Assembly: GCF_002155425.1 (NCBI RefSeq)
Contig: NZ_MUYG01000009.1
Location: forward strand, 372,001 to 436,000
From: Erythrobacter donghaensis
Lineage (GTDB): Bacteria; Pseudomonadota; Alphaproteobacteria; Sphingomonadales; Sphingomonadaceae
Length of the DNA: 64,000 nucleotides
Reading direction: 5' to 3'
The translations under genes and the position numbers were made by a program. Each line of letters opens with the position of its first letter. Position 1 is the first letter of the stretch. A model generated the notes under the pieces. That model saw nothing but the letters and a program-made list of their open reading frames with translations, did not search any database and had not been told where the DNA came from. Shown piece by piece: positions 48,925-59,046 of the stretch.

Positions 48925-49872
48925 TTAATGCCCCTCGCCCGCGCCCACACCCAGCACTTTGTGCAGGACGAAAGCGATGATGGAGCCGAGGATCAGGCCG
49001 ACCACGGCCGAAAGCGCGGCATAGGTCACCCAGCCCGCAACTCCACCCAACATACCGGCAGCGCTGGCCACAGCACCCTCTGCCCCGTGAACGACGCCGT
49101 AGATGGCGTGGAATCCGATCTCATCGGTTCCATGGAGAATGATCCCGCCACCGACCCACAGCATCGCCACGGTTCCAATCAGAGAGAGAGCCACGAGGAG
49201 CTTGGGCACGAAACGCAGCAGAAAGTGACCAAAGGCCTGCTTAGCCGAGTTGGACTGCTTTGTAAGATAGAGTCCGATGTCGTCGAGCTTCACGATCAGC
49301 CCAACTGCGCCATAAACCACCACAGTAACCACTACCGCGACCAGCGCCAGCGCCAGCCCGCGCTCCCACCACACATCCAGTTCGAGCGCGGCAAGGGTGA
49401 TCGCCATGATCTCGGCTGAGAGGATCAGGTCGGTGCGGATTGCGCCACCAACTCGCTTGTTTTCGAAAGCAACGGGGTCTTTGATGTCGTCCTCAAGCGT
49501 TTCGCCGTGCTTAGCGCCGCCCAATTTCTCCATCACCTTTTCCGCGCCCTCGTAACACAAGAAGGCTCCGCCCAGCATAAGAATGTAGATAATCGCACCG
49601 GGCAGAAATTCTGACAGCAAAATAGCACCGGGCAGCAAGAAGACGAGTTTGTTGCGCAAACTGCCCTTGGTGATCTTCCAAATGATCGGCAATTCGCGCG
49701 CGGGAGAGAGCCCGGTGACGTAGCTCGGGGTGACCGCCGCATCGTCGATCACAACGCCCGCGGTTTTGCTCCCCGCCCGCCCTGCGGCAGCCGCGACATC
49801 GTCGATCGAGGCGGACGCCGCCTTGGCGATCACCGAGATGTCATCGAGCAGTGCAACCAGTCCTGACGGCAT
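48925..49872 (-). CDS. DUF808 family inner-membrane protein
   Basis: 315 residues, about seven membrane segments. MPSGLVALLDDISVIAKAASASIDDVAAAAGRAGSKTAGVVIDDAAVTP is spread across the conserved N-terminus of the DUF808 (YedI-like) family, and EGAEKV plus the later glycine-rich helices agree. Function unknown. It is divergent from the rpsF operon. Confidence 0.9.
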   Translation of the reverse strand: MPSGLVALLDDISVIAKAASASIDDVAAAAGRAGSKTAGVVIDDAAVTPSYVTGLSPARELPIIWKITKGSLRNKLVFLLPGAILLSEFLPGAIIYILMLGGAFLCYEGAEKVMEKLGGAKHGETLEDDIKDPVAFENKRVGGAIRTDLILSAEIMAITLAALELDVWWERGLALALVAVVVTVVVYGAVGLIVKLDDIGLYLTKQSNSAKQAFGHFLLRFVPKLLVALSLIGTVAMLWVGGGIILHGTDEIGFHAIYGVVHGAEGAVASAAGMLGGVAGWVTYAALSAVVGLILGSIIAFVLHKVLGVGAGEGH

Positions 49873-49943
49873 ATGTCTTCCCCTTGGCGCGAATCATGTG
49901 CGCCAAAGCAGCGCCTGCCCGTCCGGTTCCATGCCGACAAGAC

Positions 49944-49971
49944 TTGCAATTCATCGCCAAAGCTGTAAGGG
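49944..49971 (+). promoter_or_regulatory. Candidate promoter of the rpsF operon
   Basis: TTGCAA (49944-49949) and TAAGGG (49966-49971), 16 bases apart, lie about 110 bases before rpsF. The match to the consensus is modest and no start site can be shown from sequence. Confidence 0.25.
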
Positions 49972-49974
49972 GCC

Positions 49975-50075
49975 GCGCTTCGCATGGGAACCGCCCGGCG
50001 ATTGATCGAAGAAAGCCGGAGGGGCCCCGCGTAAGGCACGCGGATCAGCCAGCGATCGGCATGGAGTGAAAGGAC
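49975..50075 (+). promoter_or_regulatory. Untranslated leader of rpsF; possible S6:S18 leader RNA
   Basis: Over 100 bases separate the candidate promoter from rpsF. They contain a CCGGC/GCCGG hairpin (49995-50019, loop of 15) and further GC-rich pairing. Autoregulatory rpsF leaders that bind the S6:S18 complex are known in many bacteria; the class cannot be confirmed by eye here. Confidence 0.3.
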
Positions 50076-50080
50076 GCAAG

Positions 50081-50446
50081 ATGGCGCTCTACGAGCACGT
50101 CTTTCTTGCGCGTCAGGATCTGAGCCAGGCTCAGGTTGACGCGCTGGCGGCGCAAGCCACCGAAATCATCGAAGCCAACAACGGCAAGGTCACCAAGACC
50201 GAAACCTGGGGCTTGAAGTCGCTCGCCTACAAGATCGAGCGTAACCGCAAGGCGCATTTCGTGCTGCTCAACATCGACGCCCCCGGCTCGGTCGTTGCCG
50301 AGCTCGAGCGCCAGACCCGCATCAACGAAGACGTCATCCGCTACATGACCATCCGCGTGGAAGAGCACGAGGAAGGCCCCAGCGTGATGATGCGCAAGAA
50401 CGAACGCGAGCGGAAGCGCCGCGAAACCCGTGAGGAGCGCGACTGA
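50081..50446 (+). CDS. rpsF: 30S ribosomal protein S6
   Basis: 121 residues beginning [15 protein letters not shown], with the conserved [15 protein letters not shown] and a charged C-terminal tail ([10 protein letters not shown]). AAAGGA lies before ATG 50081. Its stop overlaps the rpsR start (TGATG). The protein is the known target of RimK, whose gene is about 3 kb away. Confidence 0.97.
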   Translation: MALYEHVFLARQDLSQAQVDALAAQATEIIEANNGKVTKTETWGLKSLAYKIERNRKAHFVLLNIDAPGSVVAELERQTRINEDVIRYMTIRVEEHEEGPSVMMRKNERERKRRETREERD

Positions 50447-50670
50447 TGGCACGCCCGTTTTTCCGCCGCCGCAAGTCCTGCCCGTTCGCGGCCAAGGATG
50501 CCCCCAAGATCGATTACAAAGACGTGCGCCTACTGCAGGGCTTCATGTCCGAGCGTGGCAAGATCGTGCCGTCGCGCATCACCGCCGTTTCGGCGAAGAA
50601 GCAGCGTGAACTGGCCCAGGCGATCAAGCGCGCGCGCCAGATCGGCCTGCTGCCCTTCATCGTGAAGTAA
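50446..50670 (+). CDS. rpsR: 30S ribosomal protein S18
   Basis: 74 residues; [13 protein letters not shown] at the N-terminus, then [19 protein letters not shown] and the [19 protein letters not shown] end, all standard. It starts inside the rpsF stop, so translation is coupled. Confidence 0.97.
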   Translation: MARPFFRRRKSCPFAAKDAPKIDYKDVRLLQGFMSERGKIVPSRITAVSAKKQRELAQAIKRARQIGLLPFIVK

Positions 50671-50684
50671 GAGGAGAAGGACAC

Positions 50685-51290
50685 ATGGATATCATTCTCC
50701 TTGAGCGCATCGAAAAGCTCGGCTCGATCGGTGACGTCGTCACCGTGAAGGACGGCTATGCGCGCAACTTTCTGCTGCCGCAGAAGAAGGCCCTTCGCGC
50801 CAACGAAGCCAACAAGAAGGTCTTCGAAGCCAACCGCGAACGCCTCGAGAAGGAAAACGCCGACCGCCGCACCGATGCTGAAAAGCAGGGTGAAAAGGTG
50901 GCGGGCGCCGAAGTGGTGCTGATCCGCGCCGCCTCGAACGCCGGTCAGCTCTATGGTTCGGTCAGCGTCCGCGACATCGTTGCTGGCCTCGCCGATCAGG
51001 GCCACGATGTGGACAAGCGCATGGTCATCCTCGGCGCGCCGATCAAGGCGATCGGGATGCACGATGTCACCATCGCGCTGCACCCTGAAGTGCGCGTGAC
51101 GGTGAAGGCCAATGTCGCCCGTTCGGACGACGAAGCCAAGCTGCAGAGCGAAGGCGTCGACGTGCTGGCCGCAATGTTCGAAGACGAACAGCGCGCCATC
51201 GAGGAACAGGCCGACGCGACCCGCATCGACACCAACCTCGAGCCCGGCGAAATTCCGGCCGAGCTGATGGAAGACGGCGACGACGCCTGA
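50685..51290 (+). CDS. rplI: 50S ribosomal protein L9
   Basis: 201 residues; [32 protein letters not shown] is spread over the canonical N-terminal domain, and the C-terminal half has an acidic tail extension ([11 protein letters not shown]). AGAGGAGAAGGA ribosome-binding site. Last gene of the operon, before a strong terminator. Confidence 0.96.
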   Translation: MDIILLERIEKLGSIGDVVTVKDGYARNFLLPQKKALRANEANKKVFEANRERLEKENADRRTDAEKQGEKVAGAEVVLIRAASNAGQLYGSVSVRDIVAGLADQGHDVDKRMVILGAPIKAIGMHDVTIALHPEVRVTVKANVARSDDEAKLQSEGVDVLAAMFEDEQRAIEEQADATRIDTNLEPGEIPAELMEDGDDA

Positions 51291-51320
51291 TCCTTCCGCC
51301 TCACAGCCAGAAAACACAGC

Positions 51321-51360
51321 AGGGCGCGAAGATCACCTCGATCTTCGCGCCCTTCTTGTA
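51321..51360 (+). terminator. Rho-independent terminator of rpsF-rpsR-rplI
   Basis: A perfect 14-bp stem (51321-51334 with 51340-51353) with a 5-base loop, followed by TCTTGT, 31 bases after the rplI stop. One of the strongest hairpins in the window. Confidence 0.85.
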
Positions 51361-51427
51361 AACAGCCTGTGCCCTGCGCAAAGGTGCTGCCATACAACGA
51401 TAACAACAAAGGAGCAGAGCAACTGCC

Positions 51428-52864
51428 ATGATCGACATTCCCGCCATTCTCAGCGCGCTTCAGCACCACTATGACGACGCGGTGCGCGCCTTGCGCGACG
51501 ACGTGATCGCCTTCGGGCGTGACGGCACCGTGCCGCCGCAGCGCAAGCGCGAGGATGGCAGCTATGCCTATCCGCAGATCACTCTGCGCTATGCCGGGAT
51601 CGGCGCGCCGCGCGATCGCAGCCGTGCCTTCGGGCGGCTCGAGATGCCGGGCACCTACACCACCACCATCACCCGCCCCGATCTTTTCGCGCATTACCTG
51701 ACCGAGCAGCTGACCCTGATCGGCAGTGCCTATGAGGTCGAGATCACGGTCGAGCGCTCGCGGCAGGAAATCCCCTTCCCCTATGTGCTCGATGGCGAGG
51801 CGGGGGCGGCAATGGTCGGCATTTCGCCGCAGGATATCGCCGCGCACTTCCCCTCTACCGATCTTGCGCTAATCGGGGACGAGCTGGCCGACGGGATCGA
51901 ATTTGCCGAAGATCAGGACATGCCGCTGTCGTTGTTCGATGGCCTTCGCACCGATTACTCGCTCGCTCGGCTCAAGCACTACACCGGCAGCGAAGTGAGC
52001 GATTTTCAGGACTTCATCCTGTTTACGAACTATCACCGCTATGTCGATGAATTCGTGAACTGGGGTGCCGCGCAAATCGGGCAGGATGGCTATGTCGCCC
52101 TGACCGGTGCGGCGGGGCTCGATATTCGCGAGCCGACCGCCCACGCGCAGGATCAGCTCAACGACACCGCATGGCGCCGCCACCAGATGCCCGCCTATCA
52201 CCTCATCCGCGAGGACGGGCGCGGGATCACCCTCGTCAATATCGGCGTCGGCCCTTCCAACGCCAAGACCATCTGCGACCACCTCGCGGTGCTGCGCCCC
52301 CACGCTTGGCTGATGATCGGCCACTGCGGCGGCCTGCGCTCGACCCAGAAGATCGGCGATTTCGTGCTCGCCCACGCTTACCTGCGCGACGATCACGTGC
52401 TTGATCCGGTGCTGCCTCCCGAAGTGCCGATCCCGCCGATTGCCGAAGTCCAGCAGGCGATGGCCACCGCGGCCGAGGAGGTTGCGGGCGTGCAGGGCGC
52501 GAACCTCAAGCAGCGGATGCGCACCGGCACCGTCGTCACCACCGACGATCGCAACTGGGAGCTGCGCTATTCCTCCTCGGCGAAGCGCTTTTCGCAAAGC
52601 CGCGCGATCGCGATCGATATGGAGAGCGCCACCATCGCCACGCAGGGCTACCGCTTCCGGGTGCCCTACGGCACGCTGCTGTGCGTCTCGGACAAGCCGC
52701 TCCACGGTGAGATCAAGCTGCCCGGACAGGCCAACAAGTTCTACGAGGAAGCCATCGCCGCCCACCTCCAGATGGGCATCGTCGCCTGCGCCATGCTGCG
52801 CGACGAGGGCGACCGGTTGCACTCGCGCAAGCTGCGCGCGTTCAATGAACCGCCCTTCCGGTAG
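51428..52864 (+). CDS. amn: AMP nucleosidase
   Basis: 478 residues; a long N-terminal domain followed by a nucleoside-phosphorylase fold with IGVGPSNAKTICDHLAVLRP, MIGHCGGLRSTQKIGDFVLA and the IDMESATIATQGYRF active-site Glu/Asp region. Splits AMP into adenine and ribose-5-phosphate. Starts ATG 51428 with AAAGGAG upstream; ends EPPFR, standard. Confidence 0.95.
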   Translation: MIDIPAILSALQHHYDDAVRALRDDVIAFGRDGTVPPQRKREDGSYAYPQITLRYAGIGAPRDRSRAFGRLEMPGTYTTTITRPDLFAHYLTEQLTLIGSAYEVEITVERSRQEIPFPYVLDGEAGAAMVGISPQDIAAHFPSTDLALIGDELADGIEFAEDQDMPLSLFDGLRTDYSLARLKHYTGSEVSDFQDFILFTNYHRYVDEFVNWGAAQIGQDGYVALTGAAGLDIREPTAHAQDQLNDTAWRRHQMPAYHLIREDGRGITLVNIGVGPSNAKTICDHLAVLRPHAWLMIGHCGGLRSTQKIGDFVLAHAYLRDDHVLDPVLPPEVPIPPIAEVQQAMATAAEEVAGVQGANLKQRMRTGTVVTTDDRNWELRYSSSAKRFSQSRAIAIDMESATIATQGYRFRVPYGTLLCVSDKPLHGEIKLPGQANKFYEEAIAAHLQMGIVACAMLRDEGDRLHSRKLRAFNEPPFR

Positions 52865-52870
52865 GGCGCG

Positions 52871-53266
52871 TCAGGCGACGGCGGTCGCTTCCAGCTCGAC
52901 CATGATCGCCGGATCGTAAAGCCGGGCCACGCCGAGCAAGGTGCAGGCGATCTGCGCTCCGGCCGCGATATGCAGTGCGGTGGTCTGCTCGGCCGTCGCC
53001 ATGAAAGTGTCGACATCGGTGGTGTAGATATTCATCCGCACAAGATTGGCCGGGGTCATGCCGGCGGACTCCAGCGCGGCGACAAGGCAGTCCCATGCCG
53101 CCTTGTATTGCGCCACGAGGTCGCCCGGATGGAGCGCCGCCCCGTCGGCATCCGACGCGGTCTGCCCGGAAAAATAGACCGTGCGGGCGGCTCCGCTGAC
53201 TTCGACGGCATGGTTGAGCCCGAAGTGCTGGAGCCACGGTGTCGGATTGTGGGTCTTGATCTGCAT
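52871..53266 (-). CDS. RidA family protein
   Basis: 131 residues starting MQIKTHNPTPWLQHFG (ATG 53266). VYFSGQTASDADG, VRMNIYTTDVDTF and IMVELEATAVA match the RidA/YjgF/UK114 fold. Typically a reactive enamine/imine deaminase; this member has changes around the usual Arg (LVRMNIYTT keeps an Arg), so activity is plausible but the substrate is open. Confidence 0.85.
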   Translation of the reverse strand: MQIKTHNPTPWLQHFGLNHAVEVSGAARTVYFSGQTASDADGAALHPGDLVAQYKAAWDCLVAALESAGMTPANLVRMNIYTTDVDTFMATAEQTTALHIAAGAQIACTLLGVARLYDPAIMVELEATAVA

Positions 53267-53303
53267 TGGCTTGTCCCCCCTCTGGTAGAGACGCAAGCCT
53301 AGC

Positions 53304-54209
<906 letters not shown>

Positions 54210-54233
54210 GGAATACCTTTCAAGTCCGGCATT

Positions 54234-54689
54234 TTACCGGCGGCCCGGCCCCTTATCCGCATTCGCTGGCGATTGCAGCCACGAATGACCGCTATCCACC
54301 ACCATCCGCCGCCGGAGCGCGGTGCGCCCGATCAGCATCGGAAACTGCATCTGGGACCGGTCCGCAAGGCTGATCTCCGCACGGAAGGTGAGATTACCGA
54401 CGGTCAGCGGCGTCTTTATGACAAAGCGGGTCTGCTGCTCGCCGTTCGACGACGTGATGCCGCGCACATCGACATGCACCGCCTCGCAATGATGGCGCTC
54501 CCCGCCCCAGTCGACCGCGAAGCGCACGAAGCGCTCGCCATCGCGCCGGAAATCGTCAAGCACGTGGGCGTGGAGCGAGGATGTGCGCGCGCCGGTGTCG
54601 ATCTTTGCGGGGATGCCCGCAAGGCCCAGCTCGGGCAGGCTGACGAGCTCGCGCCAGCCGACGGTGAGCGGAGGTCGCGCCACCTTCAC
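54234..54689 (-). CDS. rimB: RimB-like retropepsin (RimK-associated aspartic protease)
   Basis: 151 residues from GTG 54689, which overlaps the propeller gene's stop by four bases (GTGA). Motifs TVGWRELVSLPELGL, the retropepsin active site KIDTGARTSS and MLIGRTALRRRMVVD are typical of the family also called ATP-dependent zinc protease, RimB in the rimABK operon. Probably works with RimK on S6 tails. The upstream Arg-rich reading is a shadow. Confidence 0.85.
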   Translation of the reverse strand: MKVARPPLTVGWRELVSLPELGLAGIPAKIDTGARTSSLHAHVLDDFRRDGERFVRFAVDWGGERHHCEAVHVDVRGITSSNGEQQTRFVIKTPLTVGNLTFRAEISLADRSQMQFPMLIGRTALRRRMVVDSGHSWLQSPANADKGPGRR

Positions 54690-55711
54690 GGCAGGATCGC
54701 CATCCCGTCCCCGCCCTCGCCGACCTTGAGGCGGCGCAGCACCGTGCCGCTGGCGTAGTCGACCTCGGCCACGGTGTCGCTGGCGGTCTCGGCAACGTAG
54801 ATGCGGCTCCCGTCCTTCGACCACAGAATGGTGACTTGCTGGCGCGCCTCAGCCTCGGCCGGGGAGGAGACGGCGATGGTGCGGATCACGCGGGCTGCAG
54901 CCGTGTCGATGACGCTGAGGCTGCCGTCCGCCAGATCGGAAGTCACCGCGACATCGCCCTGCGGACGCACAGCGATGCGCAAGGGGAAGCGCCCGGTTTC
55001 CACCGTATCGCGCACTTCCATCGTCTGCGGGTCGAGCGCAAAGGCCTGATTGGAGCCGCGCGCCGAGACCCATAGTGTCTTGCCGTCAGGGGAAAGGGCA
55101 ATGCCCTCGGGCTCCTCGCCGACCGTGACGGACACAGGCGGGCCTGTCTCACCCCCCAAAGCGATACGCGTCACGGTGCGCGAGCCAAGGTCGGTCGTCC
55201 AGACCACCGCCCCATCAGGCGAAACGGCCAGCATGTGGCTTCCCTGCTTGCCGGTGCGGTAGACAAGGCCGACGTGTTCGGGCGAGTCCTTAGGACTCAT
55301 CAGAACATGCACCGCCTGTTGCCCTTCGGCAGTCACATACAGGCTGCCATCCGTGTGCCAGACTATGCCGTGAGGGCGGGCATTCTCGCCAAGGTCATGG
55401 CTGGCGACCTTCACCAGATCGCCGGTGCGGAACACGTCGACCGTTTGCCCGCCATAGCAGGCGAGCGCAACGTGCTCGCCATCGGGCGAGGTTGCCAGCT
55501 CGTGCGGGTTGGTGCAGCTCGGCAGGCGCAGCACCTCCTCGCCGGTGGCCAGATCGACTTTCGAGAGCGTGTTCCCGCGCTTGGCGGCGACGAACAGGGT
55601 GGGCGGCATGGTCGCCGCCGTGCCTACCGTTTCCGGTACGATTGCAGGCGTGCAGGCGGCGAGCGCCATCAGCGCCCCCGCCCCCATGATGATACCCGCC
55701 CCCGCTCGCAT
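54686..55711 (-). CDS. Beta-propeller (YVTN/lactonase-like) lipoprotein
   Basis: 341 residues from ATG 55711, which shares a base with the peptidase stop (TGATG). Signal and lipobox (GALMALAAC) predict a lipoprotein. Repeats such as AVSPDGAVVWTTDLGSRTVTRI, ALSPDGKTLWVSARG and VTILWSKDGSRIYVAETASDTVAEVD form a seven-bladed-type propeller. Function unknown; it may bind a ligand or serve as a scaffold. It is coupled both to the upstream M2 peptidase and to rimB. Confidence 0.8.
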   Translation of the reverse strand: MRAGAGIIMGAGALMALAACTPAIVPETVGTAATMPPTLFVAAKRGNTLSKVDLATGEEVLRLPSCTNPHELATSPDGEHVALACYGGQTVDVFRTGDLVKVASHDLGENARPHGIVWHTDGSLYVTAEGQQAVHVLMSPKDSPEHVGLVYRTGKQGSHMLAVSPDGAVVWTTDLGSRTVTRIALGGETGPPVSVTVGEEPEGIALSPDGKTLWVSARGSNQAFALDPQTMEVRDTVETGRFPLRIAVRPQGDVAVTSDLADGSLSVIDTAAARVIRTIAVSSPAEAEARQQVTILWSKDGSRIYVAETASDTVAEVDYASGTVLRRLKVGEGGDGMAILP

Positions 55712-57561
55712 CACCAACCCGCCTTCTCGCCCTTGTTCTGCTTGTCGAGCCACGCCTTGAGCGGCGCGAAATACTCGGCCATCGCCTTGCCCGACATCTG
55801 CCGCTCGCCGGTGAAGGCTTCGAGCGCATCGGGCCAGGGCTTGGAGGCTCCCATCTCCAGCATCGCGTTCAGCTTCGTGCCGACGTCCTTGTTGCCGTAG
55901 AACGAGCAGCGGTGCAGCGGCCCTTCCCATCCGGCGGTGTCGCAGGCGGCCTTGTAGAACTGGAACTGCAACAGGCGCGCAAGGAAGTAGCGGGTGTAGC
56001 TGACATTGCCGGGGATGTGATACTTCGCGCCCGCGTCAAAGCCATCCGCCGGACGCTCCACCGGCGGCACCACGCCCTGATAATCGCGGCGCAGCTCATT
56101 CCAGCCCGTGTTCATCGCGGCTTCGGGGATCGAGCCGTCATACAGCCCCCAGCGATAGCGATCGAGCAGCAGGCCGAAGGGCAGGAAGGCAACCTTGTCC
56201 ATCGCCTGACGCAACAGGAGGCCGATATCCTTGTCGGCGCTCGGCACGTCCTTGGGGTCGAGCATGTCGATCTGCACCAGATATTCCGGCGTGATCGACA
56301 GCGCGATCATGTCGCCGATCGCTTCGTGGAAACCGTCATTCGCGCCCGTGAGGTAGAGATAATCCTGCTTGTTGTAGGCGCGCTGGTAGTAGTTGTGGCC
56401 CAGCTCATGGTGGATCACGATGAAGTCGTCGCCGTTCTGCTTGATGCACATCTTGATGCGCAGATCGTCGACATTGTCGATGTTCCAGGCCGAGGCATGG
56501 CACACCACCTCGCGATCGGCAGGCTTCACAAACTGGCTGCGCTCCCAGAAGGTTTCGGGCAGCGGCGCGAAACCGAGCGAGGAGAAGAACTGCTCGCCGA
56601 CCTTGGTCATGCCCACGGCATCGAGCTTCTTCTCGGCGATCAGCGCGGTGAGGTCGTAACCGATATCGCCCGCGCCCTCGGGGGCGACCAGCGGATAGAT
56701 ATTGCCCCACTCCTGCGCCCACATGTTGCCGAGCAGATCGGCGCGGATCGGGCCGGTGCGCGGCTGGACGGCATCGCCGTATTTCTCGTTGAGCTTGCGG
56801 CGCACATAGGTGTGGAGCGCGATGTAGAGCGGCTTCACTTCCTGCCACATCCGCTCGGTTTCGGCAGCGAACTGCTCGGGCGGCATGTCATAGCCCGAAC
56901 GCCACATCGCGCCATAATCGGCAAAGCCCAGCTCCTTGGCACCCTCGTTGGCGAGCGCGGTCATGCGGGCGTAGTCTTCGCGCATGGGTGCGCCGACATT
57001 GTCGTGCCAGCTGGCCCACATTTCCTTGAGCTCTTCGGGCGTGCGTTCGAGATTGCCCATTTCGGCCTCGATATCGCTGCCGTTGATCGGTTCACCATTG
57101 AGCGTCCCCTTGCCCCGCCCGTAGGCCGAGCCAAGGCGCGTGGCGATTTCGTTCAGCTCCTCGGCCGCGCCATCACGGCTCGGGGCAGGGAGCAGCACCG
57201 AATTGCGCAGCATGTCGAGCTTGCGGCGGGTTTCAGCATCGAGCCCCGCAACCTGCGCATAGCGCGCAGCCTCAGCGGCATAGCCGACCTGCTTGACCGT
57301 CAGCTCGGCGCCGTATTGCGCGGCCATCGTGTCGGTGTCGTGGTTGATATAGGTCGCGTTGATCCACGAGATATGGGAATTTTCGACCGAGAAGTCGGCC
57401 AGATCGGCCTCGACCTTGGCGAGCCAGGCGCGCGCGTCCTCGGGCGTAAGAGCGGTTTCGGCAGCAGGCGCGGCCTCGGCGGTGTGCGCGGCAAGCGGGG
57501 TGGCAGCAACAATCGCGAGCGCGACGACGGCGCCCTTCAGCAGGGGGGCGGAGAATTTCAT
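55711..57561 (-). CDS. M2 family peptidyl-dipeptidase (ACE homologue)
   Basis: 616 residues with a signal peptide (PLLKGAVVALAIVAATPLAAH). Zinc site HHELGHNYYQ as HExxH and HEAIGDMIAL carrying the third ligand, plus the downstream QMSGKAMAEYFAPLKAWL end, all M2-specific. Periplasmic enzyme removing C-terminal dipeptides. It starts the four-gene coupled run ending in rimK. Confidence 0.92.
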   Translation of the reverse strand: MKFSAPLLKGAVVALAIVAATPLAAHTAEAAPAAETALTPEDARAWLAKVEADLADFSVENSHISWINATYINHDTDTMAAQYGAELTVKQVGYAAEAARYAQVAGLDAETRRKLDMLRNSVLLPAPSRDGAAEELNEIATRLGSAYGRGKGTLNGEPINGSDIEAEMGNLERTPEELKEMWASWHDNVGAPMREDYARMTALANEGAKELGFADYGAMWRSGYDMPPEQFAAETERMWQEVKPLYIALHTYVRRKLNEKYGDAVQPRTGPIRADLLGNMWAQEWGNIYPLVAPEGAGDIGYDLTALIAEKKLDAVGMTKVGEQFFSSLGFAPLPETFWERSQFVKPADREVVCHASAWNIDNVDDLRIKMCIKQNGDDFIVIHHELGHNYYQRAYNKQDYLYLTGANDGFHEAIGDMIALSITPEYLVQIDMLDPKDVPSADKDIGLLLRQAMDKVAFLPFGLLLDRYRWGLYDGSIPEAAMNTGWNELRRDYQGVVPPVERPADGFDAGAKYHIPGNVSYTRYFLARLLQFQFYKAACDTAGWEGPLHRCSFYGNKDVGTKLNAMLEMGASKPWPDALEAFTGERQMSGKAMAEYFAPLKAWLDKQNKGEKAGW

Positions 57562-57637
57562 GCGTCAGTTTTCCCGTCAGTCGTGTGACAATGGCGGGGG
57601 TTTGAACCGGCGCGGCGCGGGAATCAACCCGCCTGCG

Positions 57638-58390
57638 TCAGGCTGAAAGGAAGGCGGCGATGGCCTCGCCCAGCTCGGGCTGGGTGACGCTGTTCATGTG
57701 GGTGCCGGGCACCTCGATATAGCGCGCATCGGGGAGCAGCGCGGCAAGCTCGCTGGCCGAGCCGTTGTCGTCATCCGCATCGCCGCAGATCGCCGCGACA
57801 GGCATGGTGACATTGGCGAGCAGCGCTAGGTCGAAATCGTCCATCGCATCGAGCAGCAGCCGCGCCGCGATCCGGTCGATGCCCTGCGACTTGAGGAATG
57901 TGCGCGCAGTGAAGGCCGGATCGCCGGGGCGGATGGTGTCGAATTCGTCGATCACCCGCTTGAAGAAATCCGCGCGCCGCTCCCACCCGGCCAGCCCCGC
58001 CACACCCATGCCGCACAGCGCCAGACGACGCGGTTCGAGAATGCCGTGGGCGACCGCATGGGTCGCGGTGCGTGCGCCGAGCGAGAAGCCGACGAGGTCG
58101 AAGCCCCCCGGCTCCAACGCCAAATGCTCGGCCAGCGCGGCAACATCGCGCACCAGCACGCCCGGCGGATAGGCGCTCGGCCCGCGCGGGGCCTCGCTCT
58201 CACCATGGACGCGGAAATCGAGCATGATCGCCCGAAAGCCCGCCGCCGCCAGCCGCGCGCCGTGGCCCCACTTGATCCAGTTCATGTGCGCGGAGGAGAA
58301 CAGCCCGTGGAGCAGGATCACCGGACGCCCCTCGCCCTCGATGTGATAGGCGAGCCGGGTGCCGTCGAAGCTGGCGAAGTCTTCACGCAT
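57638..58390 (-). CDS. Alpha/beta hydrolase
   Basis: 250 residues from ATG 58390. HGLFSSAHMNW, nucleophile GFSLGARTA, Asp in CGDADDDNGSA, His in PGTHMNSV. No pathway-specific trait. It overlaps the upstream DsbA-like gene by eight bases. The longer upstream Arg-rich reading is a shadow. Confidence 0.85.
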   Translation of the reverse strand: MREDFASFDGTRLAYHIEGEGRPVILLHGLFSSAHMNWIKWGHGARLAAAGFRAIMLDFRVHGESEAPRGPSAYPPGVLVRDVAALAEHLALEPGGFDLVGFSLGARTATHAVAHGILEPRRLALCGMGVAGLAGWERRADFFKRVIDEFDTIRPGDPAFTARTFLKSQGIDRIAARLLLDAMDDFDLALLANVTMPVAAICGDADDDNGSASELAALLPDARYIEVPGTHMNSVTQPELGEAIAAFLSA

Positions 58391-59036
58391 CACGCCGCAC
58401 CAATCCCTTTTGCTCCATCCGCCACTGCGCCATCGCGATGCGATCCTGCCCGAAGAACGGCTCGCCACCGAACACAAGGGTCGGCACGCCCCAGTGACCC
58501 GCCGCTTCGAGCGCGGCCTGATTGGCGGCGATTTCGGCATCGAGCGCCTCCGCCTCGGCGGTCGCTTCGGCATCGAGTTCGGCAAGATCAAGCCCGGCGC
58601 GCGCTGCCGCTCTGGCGAGGTGCTCGCCTTCGTGCCAGCCTTCAGCTCCGCCCCAGATCAGCTGTGCGGCCTCATGCGCGAAAGCGAGGCCCTTGCCGCG
58701 CCTTGCCGCCGCCTGCCCCAGCCGGGTGATGCGGTAGATATGGGGCTGCTCTGCCGCGATGGTCCGTGTCATCAGATCCTGCACGATCGGATCGGGCCGC
58801 GGCGCACCGAAGGCAATGCCCTCAAACTGCGCCACCCGCAGCACATCGCGCAAGGTGTAGCCGAGCCAGTTGGGGTGATTGCGTTCGAAGAAATCGGGCT
58901 GCCGGATCGCCAGCGGGTAGACCGGGCGCAGGGTGATCGCGAGATCATAGGCCTCGGCCATGGCCCGGTAACGCCCCACCGCAAGATAGGAATAGGGCGA
59001 ACGAAAGCTGAAAAACAGATCGGCCTGGAGCGTCAT
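58383..59036 (-). CDS. DsbA-fold 2-hydroxychromene-2-carboxylate isomerase family protein
   Basis: 217 residues from ATG 59036. FFSFRSPYSYLAVGRY with the active-site Ser, and GVPTLVFGGEPFFGQDRI near the end, match the HCCA isomerase/GST-kappa type. Glutathione-dependent isomerase or related; no aromatic degradation genes nearby. Confidence 0.85.
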   Translation of the reverse strand: MTLQADLFFSFRSPYSYLAVGRYRAMAEAYDLAITLRPVYPLAIRQPDFFERNHPNWLGYTLRDVLRVAQFEGIAFGAPRPDPIVQDLMTRTIAAEQPHIYRITRLGQAAARRGKGLAFAHEAAQLIWGGAEGWHEGEHLARAAARAGLDLAELDAEATAEAEALDAEIAANQAALEAAGHWGVPTLVFGGEPFFGQDRIAMAQWRMEQKGLVRRDA

Positions 59037-59046
59037 GCAATGTGCC

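Noticed and set aside
55712..55930. Longer N-terminus for the propeller lipoprotein
   Set aside because: The extension is an Arg-rich shadow of the M2 peptidase; the signal peptide and lipobox start at ATG 55711.
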